A stretch of 37,731 nucleotides of DNA from Verrucomicrobiia bacterium (GTDB lineage Bacteria; Verrucomicrobiota; Verrucomicrobiia; Limisphaerales; JAEYXS01), in assembly GCA_036405135.1 (NCBI GenBank), contig DASWYF010000012.1, positions 1-37,731 of the forward strand. Reading direction: 5' to 3'. The position numbers and the translations under genes are program-made. The number at the start of each line of letters is the position of its first letter. The first letter of the stretch is position 1. This document shows positions 15,118 to 24,387 of the stretch, piece by piece. The notes under the pieces are model-generated. The model was given only the letters and a program-made list of their open reading frames with translations. It was not told the origin of the DNA and ran no database searches.

Positions 15118-16680
15118 TTACGCTGCGTGACAATCTAGTTCCACGACGCTGACTGAGCGAGCAGGGAAGCGCCATTTCATCGCTTCGCCAGCAGGCAGGG
15201 CGTGTTCTTTTGGTTTGAACGCATCTGGGTTCTGCGGGCTGACTTCGTGGCGGGGATTTTCCGGGGCGATCTCGAATACTTTGCCAGCCGTCACGGTGAA
15301 GCCGTTGATGGCGAAGGTCGCTTCCGTGGCGCCGGAGTAATTCATGTTCGCGACGTGGAGGAAGAATTTGTTTCCAGCGCGGCTGACGGCGAGGTCGAGA
15401 TTTGAGGGCGCGGATTTCACCGTGACGCCGTGAGTGCCGTTGTGGCGTTTGAAGAGGCGCATGACGGCACCGATGGGAAGGAGATAGCTGGCACCGCCGG
15501 GGACTTGGTGAATGACGGCGTTCGTAGTCCAGCGGTTGCCATTATAGTCTGCGCCGGTGGCGATCTTCACGGTGTTGCCGTGGCGCTGATAGAGATTCAT
15601 CACGCGGGCGTGGTAAACGCCGGTGAGCCATTCGGTGAGGATGGGATTCGCGTTGTGCGGTTGCAGGCTGAGATGGCCTTCCGTGATGGCGATGCCGTGT
15701 TTGGAGTTACGCTTAGCGAGGGCTTCTTCCAAGCCGGTGAGTTTCGTTTCGATACGCGTGGCGATGAGGTTCATCAACTCGTTCCAGGCGCGTTCGGGTT
15801 CGGCTTGGTAACGATTGCCGATAAGCACGGTGTCGCGACCCACTGGTGATTGGCCCATCATGTGGACGGCGACGTAGTCGATGTGTTCGCCAGCACGGTC
15901 TACGAGATCGCTCGCCCAGCCGTTATCGCCCCAGCCGATCAGCTTGAGGGATTTATCGCGTTCACGCATGGCTTTGGCGAAGGCGATGGTGTGGGTGATG
16001 GCTTCGTCTTTCTTGAAGCAGGCGTTGCCGTAGGAAGTTTCGTTGCCGATCTGCCAATATTTGAGATTGAAGGGGGCAGCGGAGCCATTGGCTTTGCGCT
16101 CGGCGTGGTCGGGATCGTTCGTGTAGCTAACCCAGTCGGCGGCTTCATCGGCATCACCGGTGCGATTGCCTTCAGGTGTATTGAAGTAACGTTTCTCGCC
16201 ATCGCCGAGAAAGTTCACGCAATACATCGGCTCGGTATTCACGCGGCGGCAGAAGTCCACGAATTCGTGCGTGCCGACGCGGTGTGTCTCTTTGCCGCCC
16301 CAGACGTAGTTGCGATAGAGCGGGCGTTTATCGGCGGGGCCGATGCCTTCGCGCCATTTGTAGTAGCGGCTGAGCAGACCGCCGAATCTCATCATGCCGG
16401 GGGCGAGGTCTTTGGTGGTGTCGATGAAGTCTTTGCGCCAATCGTCCTTGTTGTAATCCCAGGAGGCTTCCACGGAGGAATCGGTGACGCCGAGCGGTTC
16501 CATGAACTGCATGTAGAGATGTGGCGAGATCTCGAACTGCGGCTGGGGATCAATCGTGATGGCACTGCCGGAGCTGGCGGCTTGAGCTGCCTGTGCTTGG
16601 GCGAGGGCGCTGAATTGGGAAACGGCAAAGGCTCCGGCTGTGGCAGCAGAGACGCGAGAGAGGAATTGGCGGCGTTTCAT
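15118..16680 (-). CDS. Tat-exported GH51-like alpha-L-arabinofuranosidase
   Basis: From ATG 16680 the protein has 520 residues. The N-terminus is a twin-arginine signal (RRQFLSR followed by an Ala-rich hydrophobic stretch to about residue 33). The body looks like a GH51-type arabinofuranosidase of clan GH-A: a barrel with the acid/base Glu214 in WQIGNETSYGN and the probable nucleophile Glu334 in IAITEGHLSL, followed by a C-terminal beta-sandwich (about 415-520) ending VVELDCHAA. Such enzymes release arabinose from arabinan or arabinoxylan. The frame is open upstream to 16908, but that region lacks sequence support. It diverges from the TIM-barrel-like gene at 16897 across 216 bases. Confidence 0.85.
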   Translation of the reverse strand: MKRRQFLSRVSAATAGAFAVSQFSALAQAQAAQAASSGSAITIDPQPQFEISPHLYMQFMEPLGVTDSSVEASWDYNKDDWRKDFIDTTKDLAPGMMRFGGLLSRYYKWREGIGPADKRPLYRNYVWGGKETHRVGTHEFVDFCRRVNTEPMYCVNFLGDGEKRYFNTPEGNRTGDADEAADWVSYTNDPDHAERKANGSAAPFNLKYWQIGNETSYGNACFKKDEAITHTIAFAKAMRERDKSLKLIGWGDNGWASDLVDRAGEHIDYVAVHMMGQSPVGRDTVLIGNRYQAEPERAWNELMNLIATRIETKLTGLEEALAKRNSKHGIAITEGHLSLQPHNANPILTEWLTGVYHARVMNLYQRHGNTVKIATGADYNGNRWTTNAVIHQVPGGASYLLPIGAVMRLFKRHNGTHGVTVKSAPSNLDLAVSRAGNKFFLHVANMNYSGATEATFAINGFTVTAGKVFEIAPENPRHEVSPQNPDAFKPKEHALPAGEAMKWRFPARSVSVVELDCHAA

Positions 16681-16813
16681 GGTGTTGGAATGAGAGGATA
16701 GAAACAGAATGAGTGGAAAGTGTCCATGCGAGCGGTCCACTGGGAGGGTGGGAATATCCACCTGAATGGACGAGCGAGACTGGCGAACATGTGCTACATC
16801 GAGGGCGTTGGGA

Positions 16814-16834
16814 CTGCCGGCTAGAAGCCGGCAG
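16814..16834. repeat. Short perfect hairpin in divergent intergenic region
   Basis: CTGCCGGCT (16814-16822) and its reverse complement (16826-16834) are separated by AGA. A related but degenerate sequence, containing GCCGGCTGGAAGCCG, occurs at 28775-28789 next to the start of glnE, so this may be a copy of a dispersed palindromic element. Confidence 0.5.
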
Positions 16835-16882
16835 CACGGATCGCGTGCTTCGTCGTCCGGCTTGATATTGGGAGGACTGTTT

Positions 16883-16933
16883 ATGAGAATGGCGGCATGT
16901 TCCCTCATTCATGGTTTGGCCGTTTTGCTTTGA
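16883..16933 (+). promoter_or_regulatory. Possible 16-codon leader ORF overlapping the start of the next gene
   Basis: ATG 16883 has a GGAGGA site (16871-16876) at ideal spacing, better than that of the annotated start at 16897. The short frame encodes a 16-residue hydrophobic peptide and ends with TGA at 16931-16933, which overlaps an in-frame ATG (16933-16935, residue 13) of the large gene in a TGATG arrangement. It could couple translation, or be coincidence. Confidence 0.25.
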
Positions 16934-18135
16934 TGTTGTGCGGTTTGGTGATGTTTTCCATCTCATCGAGAGCACAGCAGCGGTTTGTGCAGGACCGTTT
17001 CGCCATAGGGTTCTGGTGGCCGCCGCATACTTCGGAGAATTTGGAGATGAGGTATAAAGAAATCGCGGAGGCGAACTTCACGGTAGTGATTGGCACAGCG
17101 GGCACGACGGCAGAGGAGCAGCTCAAGCTGTGTGAGAAGTTTGATTTGCGGGCGGTTGTGCGGAGTGGTGCGACGCCGGATAAATTGCCACAGAGCGAAG
17201 CATGTTGGGGATACATGCTGAAGGATGAGCCAAATGCAGCAGAGTTTTCGGGATTGGCAAAACGTGCAGAGGAGATTAGGCAGCAGAGGTCGGGGAGGTT
17301 TGGTTATGTGAATCTATTTCCGAATTATGCCTCAGCCGGCCAGCTTGGCACGCCGACCTATGATGAGCATGTAGCGAAGTTTGTGGAGATGGTGAAGCCG
17401 GAAGTGCTCTCGATGGATCATTATCCGACGATGCGGCCAGATCGCGATACGCGTGACGCGTATTGTGCGAACTTGGAGACGATGCGGAAGTATTCGCTGA
17501 AAGCGGGCATCCCGTTCTGGAATTATTTTTATTCGATGCCGTTCAATGACCGGATAGACCCGACTGAGGCGCAGATCCGCTGGCAGATCAATGCCTCGCT
17601 GGCCTATGGAGCGAAAGGGGTTTTGTATTTCTGCTATTGGACGCCGGGGAAAGGCGCGAACGGAGCAGGGGAGTTTCCGAAGGGCGGGGCGATCATCACA
17701 GCGGAGGGGATGCAGACCCGGCATTATCATGAAGCGCGCAGAATCAATGCGGAGTTGAAAAATTGGGGGCCGACGTTGATGCAGTTGACGAGCACAGGCG
17801 TGTATCGGGTGAACACGGGCAAAGAACCGATGACTGTCTTGAAGAATGCCCCGATCAAGAATCTGGCCAAGGTGGGCAGCGATCCGCATAGCGAGTTCAT
17901 CATTGGCATGTTTCAGCATGCCGATGGAAGGCGGGCTGTGTTGATAGTGAATCACAATCACAGTTACACAGCATGGCCGATGGTGGAGTTTGATGTGGGG
18001 AGGGACAGTGTGAAAGAGATCAGCAAGGTGACGGGGCGGGAAAATGTGGTGGATGACGACAGTCCGGAACTGGAAGGGTTGCAGCTGTCATTTGGAGCGA
18101 GCGAGGCGCGGTTGTTTTTATTGCCGGAGAAGTAG
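16897..18135 (+). CDS. Secreted TIM-barrel-like putative glycoside hydrolase
   Basis: A 412-residue protein with an N-terminal signal peptide (residues 1-26, ending SISSRA). The first 290 residues look like a (beta/alpha)8 barrel of the glycoside hydrolase clan: FAIGFWWPP, a CWGYMLKDEPN strand with a candidate acid/base Glu in KDEP, YVNLFPNY, VLSMDHYPTM, FWNYFYSM and GVLYFCYWTP. The C-terminal 110 residues (VGSDPHSEFIIGMFQH to the end) look like a beta-sandwich, as in GH42- and GH5-like proteins. It belongs to no family I can name with confidence, and the catalytic pair is inferred. It diverges from the arabinofuranosidase gene and converges with the large hybrid kinase gene, 11 bases apart with no terminator hairpin visible. 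Confidence 0.65.
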   Translation: MFPHSWFGRFALMLCGLVMFSISSRAQQRFVQDRFAIGFWWPPHTSENLEMRYKEIAEANFTVVIGTAGTTAEEQLKLCEKFDLRAVVRSGATPDKLPQSEACWGYMLKDEPNAAEFSGLAKRAEEIRQQRSGRFGYVNLFPNYASAGQLGTPTYDEHVAKFVEMVKPEVLSMDHYPTMRPDRDTRDAYCANLETMRKYSLKAGIPFWNYFYSMPFNDRIDPTEAQIRWQINASLAYGAKGVLYFCYWTPGKGANGAGEFPKGGAIITAEGMQTRHYHEARRINAELKNWGPTLMQLTSTGVYRVNTGKEPMTVLKNAPIKNLAKVGSDPHSEFIIGMFQHADGRRAVLIVNHNHSYTAWPMVEFDVGRDSVKEISKVTGRENVVDDDSPELEGLQLSFGASEARLFLLPEK

Positions 18136-18146
18136 CAGGGCGGCAC

Positions 18147-21100
18147 TCAACGCTTCAGGCTTCGTCTTATGGTCGAGAGCAGTATATGGGGAGAGGAGGG
18201 TTTTTGGATGAAATTCTGGCCTTCTTCCAAGATGAGTTCACGACCGGCGACATCTGCGCTGTAGCCGCTGGTGAAGACTACGGGAAGTTTGGGGTTTGAA
18301 GACTGTATACGATTTGCGAGTTCGCGCCCATTGATGCCGCGTGGCATGACGAGATCGGTGAGAAGAAGCTGGATGCTGCCCTGATCGGTTTCCCAGATCG
18401 ACAGTGCTTCGATGCCATCGGAGGCTTCGAGGACCCGGTAGCCCGCTTTTTGCAGCACGATACGGCTCAACGTGCGCAGGCTGTGGTCGTCTTCCACCAG
18501 CAGAATGGTTTCGGAGCCGCCTTCTGATTGGGTGCGGGTCACGGGACCGGGCTTCACATTTTCCAAGGTGCTGACGAGAGGAAACAGGATCTCGAAGGTG
18601 GTGCCGATTCCGGACTCGCTCTTCACGAAAATAGATCCGTTGTGTTGTTTCACGATGCCAAACACCGTGGCCAAGCCGAGACCGGTGCCTTTGCCGTGTG
18701 CTTTGGTGGTGAAGAAGGGTTCGAAAATATGAGCGAGATTGTCTGTGGAGATGCCGGCGCCAGAATCGCTGACACGCAGGCATGCGTATAGTCCCGGCGC
18801 AGTGTCAGGCAAGGTGGCAGCCAGTTCCGGTGTCACTTTCTTTTCCGACAGCTCCACCGAGATGCGGCCTCCGGAAGGCATGGCATCGCGTGCGTTGACG
18901 ACGAGGTTCATGAGCACCTGGTCGAGCATGCCAGCATCCGCATGGATGGTGAGCGGTCTCTGGTGGAGATTGAACTGCAGGCTTATGTCTTCGCCGATGA
19001 TGCGGGTGAGCATCTTGGCTATGTTAGTGACGGTCTCATTAAGATCGAGATCGTGGCTGAGCATGACTTGCTTGCGGCTGAACAGCAGCAGCTGGCGGGT
19101 GAGATTGGCGGCGCGGTGTGCGGAGGCTTTGATCTCATCCAGCCCTTCCACGACATCGGGCGGAAGTTTTTCAGGGGAATCCATGAGGTCCACCTGCATG
19201 ATGATGGCGGCGAGGATGTTGTTGAAATCATGGGCGACGCCCCCGGCGAGCTGGCCTATGGCTTCCAACTTCTGAGATTGTCTGACTTGTTCTTCTAGCA
19301 GGCGACGATTGCTGATGTCCTCGGCGGTGCCGACGATGCGGTGAACGTGGCCGGAGGCGTCGCTTATGGGGAAGGCGCGGTCGTGGATCCAGCGCAATGA
19401 ACCATCAGGCCGGGTAATCCGGTAAGTCTCATCGTATTCACCGGAGGCCTGTCTATGGAGGGCGGCTTGAAGCACGCGTTCGCGATCGTCGGGGCAGATG
19501 GCTTCGAGCCAGGTTCTGGGGGATTCATAAAGGCTTTCACAAGTGCGGCCCCAAATTTTTTTGTAAGCAGGGCTGACATAAAGGATCTGTTTTTTTGCCG
19601 GATCGGTGATCCAGAAAACTTCGTTGATGTTTTCCGCCAGCTGACGGAAACGTTCTTCGCTTTCGCGGAGAGAAAGTTCCGCCTTTCTCCGGTCGCTGAT
19701 GTCGATGCTGTAGACTCTGATGCGGCTGGTGTTTTCCAGGCTGGTTATGCTTTGAGCGAAGCACTTGTCGCCGAAGATCACCTCCCGGCGGATCGCCTTT
19801 TGTTTGAGCAAATTGGGAGCGAGCCCGGCCAAACCGGCGACGAGAGGATGGTGGAGCTTATGTGCTCCGATATCAGGAAAGTATTCGAGGGTGGCCGGAT
19901 TCAAATAGTTGAATGTACCCGAGGAGAGATCGATTTCCAAAACGGAGTTGGGATTGCGTTCAGGGAATGTGGAGAGCCAAAGGGCGCGTTCTTCAGCCTG
20001 CTTCCGGGCCGTGATGTCACGGGCGACTTTCGATGCGCCGATGATTTTCCCGTCAGCGTCCTTGATGGGGGAGGCGGTGACGGAGATGTTGAGCAGGCGA
20101 CCATCCTTCGTCTTACGCAGGGTTTCAAAGTGTTCGACGCTTTTTCCATCCCTGATCTGGTTAAGCATATAATGCTCCTCCTCACCACGATCTTCGGGGA
20201 TGAGCCGTGAGATGGGCGCACCAACCATCTCATGAGAAGAATATCCGAAAACCTTCTCTGCGCCGCGGTTCCAAGTGGTGATGATGCCATCAAGGTCTTT
20301 GCTGATGATGGCATCTTCGGAAAACTCCACTATGGCTGCCAGACGATTGGCGGCGACTTCCGCGCGCTTGCGCTCACTGATGTCCTGCATGGCGCCGATC
20401 ATGCGAATCGGCTTGCCAGCTCCATCGCGTATGATGTAGCCCCGATCCAGGACGTGAGAGTAGGAGCCATCTTTGCGGCGGAAACGATATTCAGATATCC
20501 AGATGTTTTCGCCATTATTGATCGCAGCCTGGGCACCACCGACTATCTTCTCGCGTTCATCCGGATGAAGAAGTTTGACCCACGTGCTGACGTGACGATC
20601 GGTTTCACCCGGCAGATAGCCGAACAGGACTTGAAAGCCATCATTCCACCAGACTTCATTGGTGGTCAGGTTCCAGTCCCAGACGGCATCATTGGTGGCG
20701 CGGGCGACGGTTTCGAAACGTTCCAATGCTTCACGCAAGGCGGCTTCAGATTCTTTATGCGAGGTGATATCAAAAGTGACACCGGTCATGCGGACAGGTT
20801 CGCCGGCGGCATTGCAGTAAACGCGACCGCGTGAGGCGGTCCAGTGAAGCGAGCCATCTGGCCAGATGACGCGTTTTTCCTCATCGTAATCACCGCGCTC
20901 CCAAACGGCCCGGTTGAGGGCCGCATCAATCCGGGAGCGATCATCCGGGTGAAGGGTTTTCAGGAACTGCGGGTAATCTACTTGGGCATTGGCGGGCAGG
21001 CCGTAAATGGCCAGACATTCCGGAGACCAGGTGATCTGTTCGTTGATGATGTCCCAGTTCCAACGACCGAGACGGGCGGCTTGCAGGGCGAGTTGCAGGT

Positions 21101-22445
21101 CTGCCTGGCTGCGTTGCAGAGCCTCTTCGACAGACTTGCGTTCTGTGATGTCTACCGCAAAGCCGATGACACCCGTGATCTGTCCACGGGAGTCGCGATG
21201 CGGAATCTTGTCCGTGAGCAACCAGCGGGAGCCGGTGGCCAGGTGAATCATCTCTTCAATATTCCGGAGAGGTTCCCCCGAGGTCATCACGCGCAAGTCG
21301 TCGCGGCGGAACTGCTCCCCGGACGGGTCGCCCATCTCCGTGGCAGTTTTGCCGACAAGCGTTTCGGGTGGCGCTTCAAAGAGGCGGGCGAACCCGTTGT
21401 TGACGCGAATAAAGCGGCTCTCACGGTCCTTGTAAAATACGAACGCAGGAACGGCATCCAAGATGATCTGGAGTTCGTTTCGCTGCTGCTCGGTGGCGGC
21501 TTCGGCCCGTTTGCGTTCGGTGATGTCAGTGATGACGCCTACGACGAGGGTTGCGGCGCCTTCGGTGATACGAGGTTCGTAAATGGCGGAATAATATCTG
21601 GTGCCGGAGGAGAAATTGCGGACGGCTTCAAAGGAGACATGCTCCCCCGAGAAGGCGCGATCCATGCAGGGACGAACGTGGCTGAGGTAAATGTCTGAGA
21701 GAACCTCCTGCAAGTTATGACCGATGATCTCATCCAGCGGACGCTGGACGATCTCAGCGTAGTTTTTGTTGGCGTAGAGGTAGCGATGGTCGCGATCAAC
21801 CATGAAGAGGCCGACGCGGGCATTCTCTGTGACGATGTGGAGACGGGTCTCGCTTTCGGCGAGTTCACGGGTCTGACGTCGGAGTTCCAACTGGGTCATC
21901 ACTTGACGGCCGATGATGCGGAGGGCGTTTTGCTGCTGGGAGGTTATTTGGCGGGGGACGCGATCCATGATGCACAGGGCGCCGAGTGCTTCTCCGTTTG
22001 GAGTGAGCAATGGGGTGCCTGCGTAAAAGCGCAGACCATCGGCGACGAGAGGGTTGTCGGCAAAACGATCGTCTTTGGTGGCATCAGGGACGATGAAGAG
22101 ATCGGATTGCATGATCGCGTGGGCGCAGAAGGAAATGTCACGAGGTGTCTGGCTGATGGACAAGCCCACTTTGGATTTGAACCATTGACGGTTTTCATCG
22201 ACGAGGGAGATCAGGCATGTGGGTGTGCCGCAGATTTGGGCGGTGAGGGTTGTAAGGTCGTCCAAGGCCTGTTCTGGAAGGGTATCCAGCAGGTCGTATT
22301 GGCGCAGTGCTTCGAGTCGGCGGACCTCGTTCTTGGGCAGTCCGGGCGCTTTCATACGGGATGGAAAAGATTCTCTCCGCGTATCTGTGTCATGGCGAGC
22401 GTTAAGTGCGGGTTGGAATGAATTATTGTTTTCTATCTTTGCCAT
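18147..22445 (-). CDS. GAF + multi-PAS hybrid sensor histidine kinase with receiver
   Basis: From ATG 22445 the protein has 1432 residues; TTG 22478 and ATG 22355 are alternatives. No membrane segment is seen, so it is probably a cytoplasmic sensor. Order: GAF (about 40-190, with NEVRRLEALRQYDLLDT); seven PAS/PAC units, most ending in DITERK- or DISERK-like PAC motifs (the sixth is degenerate); HisKA with His1072 in GGVAHDFNNIL; HATPase with N box NLVVNARDAMPSGG, DSGAGI and GKGTGLGLA; and a C-terminal receiver with phosphoacceptor Asp1364 in LLLTDLVMP and Lys in FIQKPSS. The signal could be light, redox or small molecules. No output protein is adjacent, so phosphotransfer beyond the receiver needs a partner elsewhere. 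Confidence 0.93.
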   Translation of the reverse strand: MAKIENNNSFQPALNARHDTDTRRESFPSRMKAPGLPKNEVRRLEALRQYDLLDTLPEQALDDLTTLTAQICGTPTCLISLVDENRQWFKSKVGLSISQTPRDISFCAHAIMQSDLFIVPDATKDDRFADNPLVADGLRFYAGTPLLTPNGEALGALCIMDRVPRQITSQQQNALRIIGRQVMTQLELRRQTRELAESETRLHIVTENARVGLFMVDRDHRYLYANKNYAEIVQRPLDEIIGHNLQEVLSDIYLSHVRPCMDRAFSGEHVSFEAVRNFSSGTRYYSAIYEPRITEGAATLVVGVITDITERKRAEAATEQQRNELQIILDAVPAFVFYKDRESRFIRVNNGFARLFEAPPETLVGKTATEMGDPSGEQFRRDDLRVMTSGEPLRNIEEMIHLATGSRWLLTDKIPHRDSRGQITGVIGFAVDITERKSVEEALQRSQADLQLALQAARLGRWNWDIINEQITWSPECLAIYGLPANAQVDYPQFLKTLHPDDRSRIDAALNRAVWERGDYDEEKRVIWPDGSLHWTASRGRVYCNAAGEPVRMTGVTFDITSHKESEAALREALERFETVARATNDAVWDWNLTTNEVWWNDGFQVLFGYLPGETDRHVSTWVKLLHPDEREKIVGGAQAAINNGENIWISEYRFRRKDGSYSHVLDRGYIIRDGAGKPIRMIGAMQDISERKRAEVAANRLAAIVEFSEDAIISKDLDGIITTWNRGAEKVFGYSSHEMVGAPISRLIPEDRGEEEHYMLNQIRDGKSVEHFETLRKTKDGRLLNISVTASPIKDADGKIIGASKVARDITARKQAEERALWLSTFPERNPNSVLEIDLSSGTFNYLNPATLEYFPDIGAHKLHHPLVAGLAGLAPNLLKQKAIRREVIFGDKCFAQSITSLENTSRIRVYSIDISDRRKAELSLRESEERFRQLAENINEVFWITDPAKKQILYVSPAYKKIWGRTCESLYESPRTWLEAICPDDRERVLQAALHRQASGEYDETYRITRPDGSLRWIHDRAFPISDASGHVHRIVGTAEDISNRRLLEEQVRQSQKLEAIGQLAGGVAHDFNNILAAIIMQVDLMDSPEKLPPDVVEGLDEIKASAHRAANLTRQLLLFSRKQVMLSHDLDLNETVTNIAKMLTRIIGEDISLQFNLHQRPLTIHADAGMLDQVLMNLVVNARDAMPSGGRISVELSEKKVTPELAATLPDTAPGLYACLRVSDSGAGISTDNLAHIFEPFFTTKAHGKGTGLGLATVFGIVKQHNGSIFVKSESGIGTTFEILFPLVSTLENVKPGPVTRTQSEGGSETILLVEDDHSLRTLSRIVLQKAGYRVLEASDGIEALSIWETDQGSIQLLLTDLVMPRGINGRELANRIQSSNPKLPVVFTSGYSADVAGRELILEEGQNFIQKPSSPHILLSTIRRSLKR

Positions 22446-22925
22446 TTGAAAGCGTCTGGCATGGGTTTCTGGTGCCAATCGGCCTTATCGGAGGGCAGAG
22501 GGGAAAACTTTAGGGATTTCCGGGGCTTGTAGCACTTAAAACGGGGCCTGCAGAGATAGAGGAATCAGAGTGTCAAGACGCGTTGAGGCAGATCCCGCCA
22601 TGGCGCACGGGGTGGTCTGCTCGGATGGCAGACTATGCCATCGAGGATACCCCCTCCAACTGGAGCCGAGGTCTGGACACATGACGTTGTCTGGCGGAGA
22701 GAGCGAGCCGATATGGATTGCTTGTAATCTGGTCGGCCATGCGAACGGCCCGGCACTGCTGACAAGGCCAGTCCTGCTGGCAGGGGTTCTGCCGGACGAA
22801 CGTCGCCGCTTGGGGGGAATCGGGGCTTGCGGGTTCGTGCTGGCGGTTTAAACTATGGTAAGGGTCAGCGAGTAAATGGGTTGAAGGATAGGGCGCGGTT
22901 GTGCGTCTGTATTTAAAGAAGTTGT
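22446..22925. other. 480-base divergent intergenic region, no convincing gene
   Basis: This region separates the start of the large hybrid kinase from DUF1501. It contains a GTG-initiated open frame of 93 codons (22570-22851) with an atypical composition, and a minus-strand frame, neither resembling a protein family. A 7-base-pair hairpin (22624-22630 with 22636-22642) and a 5-base-pair one (22767-22771 with 22777-22781) are visible. It presumably holds the promoters of both flanking genes, but none could be fixed. Confidence 0.5.
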
Positions 22926-24380
22926 ATGGGACATCATAAGCCAAATCTGGAGCATCTGTTTTTGAGCCGTCGCCAGTTCTTGCGTCGCATGGGGATGGGC
23001 ATGGGGGCAATGGGGTTTGCGGCGGTGGCGAGCAAGGCGGGCATCTTGAATGCCGAGACGGCCATCAATTCTGCCGCGCCGATGATGCCGCGCGCGCCGC
23101 ATTGGCCGGTGAAGGCAAAGCATGTGATCCATTTGTTCATGAACGGCGGGCCGTCGCATGTGGATACGTTCGATCCGAAGCCGTTGCTGAACCAGTATCA
23201 TGGGAAGCCGTTGCCGGGGGATAAGTCGCGGCGGACGGAGCGTCCGACGGGGGCGGCGTTTGGGTCGCCTTACAAGTTCCAGAAGTACGGGAAGAGCGGC
23301 ATCGAGGTGAGCGAGTTGTTCGCCCGAACCGCAGAGAGCATTGATGACATTGCCGTGATCCGGTCGATGCACGCGGATGTGCCGAATCATGAGCCGTCGT
23401 TGATGTTGCTGAATTGCGGGGATTCGCGGTTGCCGCGGCCGAGCATGGGTTCGTGGCTGACGTATGGGTTGGGGACGGAGAATCAGAATTTGCCGGGGTT
23501 CATCGCGATGTGCCCGGGCGGGTATCCGATCCAGGAATCGCAGAACTGGCAGTCGGCGTTTTTGCCGGGCGTGTTCCAGGGGACGTATATCGACAGCAAG
23601 CACACGGATATCGAGAAGTTGATCGAGAATATCCGGAACAATTATACGTCGATGAAGGAGCAGCGGCAGCAGATCGATCTGTTGCAGAAGCTGAATGAAC
23701 GGCATAAGGCGCAGCGGCAGCAGGACGCGAATATCGATGCGCGCATCCAGTCGTTTGAACTGGCGTATCGTATGCAGATGGATGCTTCGGACGCGTTCGA
23801 CATCAGCAAGGAGCCGGAGCATATCCGCAAGATGTATGGTGAGGGGACGCAGGCACGGCAGATTTTGATCGCGCGGCGATTGGTGGAGCGGGGCGTGCGG
23901 TTCGTGCAGGTGTGGCATGGCGAGGGTCAGCCGTGGGATAACCATGATGATCTGGAAGTGAACCATCGGCGCCTCGCCGGGCAGTGCGATCAAGCAATCG
24001 GGGCGTTGATCAAGGATTTGAAGCAGCGCGGGATGTTGGATGAGACGTTGATCATCTGGGGCGGGGAGTTCGGTCGCACACCGACGGTGGAGTTGCCGAC
24101 GCCGGGTTCAAACGCGGGCAAGATCAATGGGCGTGACCATAATCACTATGGTTATACGACATGGCTGGCAGGTGGTGGGGTGAAGGGTGGGCAAATCTAC
24201 GGGGCGACGGATGAGTTCGGTTTCGCGGCGGCGGAGAACAAAGTTCATGTGCATGATTTGCAGGCGACGATCATGGCGTTGATGGGCTTCGACCACGAGA
24301 AGCTGACCTATCGTCATGCGGGACGGGATTTCCGCCTCACCGATGTGCATGGGCACGTGGTGAAGGAATTGATCGCGTAA
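22926..24380 (+). CDS. DUF1501 family protein (Tat-exported, sulfatase/phosphatase-like)
   Basis: A 484-residue protein with a twin-arginine signal (SRRQFLRRMG, then a Gly/Met/Ala-rich hydrophobic stretch to about residue 45). It has the DUF1501 hallmarks: HLFMNGGPSHVDTFDPKP near the start of the mature part, a MHADVPNHEPS segment, IIWGGEFGRTPTVE and GRDHNHYGYTTWLAGGG toward the end, and FRLTDVHGHVV at the C-terminus. DUF1501 belongs to the alkaline phosphatase/sulfatase superfamily, and the Asp and His residues are likely metal ligands. In Planctomycetota and Verrucomicrobiota such genes are usually beside DUF1549/DUF1553 cytochrome-type genes. That partner is absent here. The role is unknown. 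Confidence 0.9.
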   Translation: MGHHKPNLEHLFLSRRQFLRRMGMGMGAMGFAAVASKAGILNAETAINSAAPMMPRAPHWPVKAKHVIHLFMNGGPSHVDTFDPKPLLNQYHGKPLPGDKSRRTERPTGAAFGSPYKFQKYGKSGIEVSELFARTAESIDDIAVIRSMHADVPNHEPSLMLLNCGDSRLPRPSMGSWLTYGLGTENQNLPGFIAMCPGGYPIQESQNWQSAFLPGVFQGTYIDSKHTDIEKLIENIRNNYTSMKEQRQQIDLLQKLNERHKAQRQQDANIDARIQSFELAYRMQMDASDAFDISKEPEHIRKMYGEGTQARQILIARRLVERGVRFVQVWHGEGQPWDNHDDLEVNHRRLAGQCDQAIGALIKDLKQRGMLDETLIIWGGEFGRTPTVELPTPGSNAGKINGRDHNHYGYTTWLAGGGVKGGQIYGATDEFGFAAAENKVHVHDLQATIMALMGFDHEKLTYRHAGRDFRLTDVHGHVVKELIA

Positions 24381-24387
24381 CTTTTGA

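Noticed and set aside
15850..16701. A 283-codon plus-strand frame opposite the arabinofuranosidase gene
   Set aside because: Gly/Val/Ala-rich translation typical of an antisense shadow; the minus-strand gene has a Tat signal and both catalytic motifs.
22570..22851. A GTG-initiated frame of 93 codons in the large intergenic region
   Set aside because: No ribosome site, unusual composition, no family resemblance, and it spans several small hairpins.
22848..23993. A 381-codon minus-strand frame opposite DUF1501
   Set aside because: Arg/Leu/His-rich shadow of a confidently identified gene in GC-rich sequence; no family resemblance.
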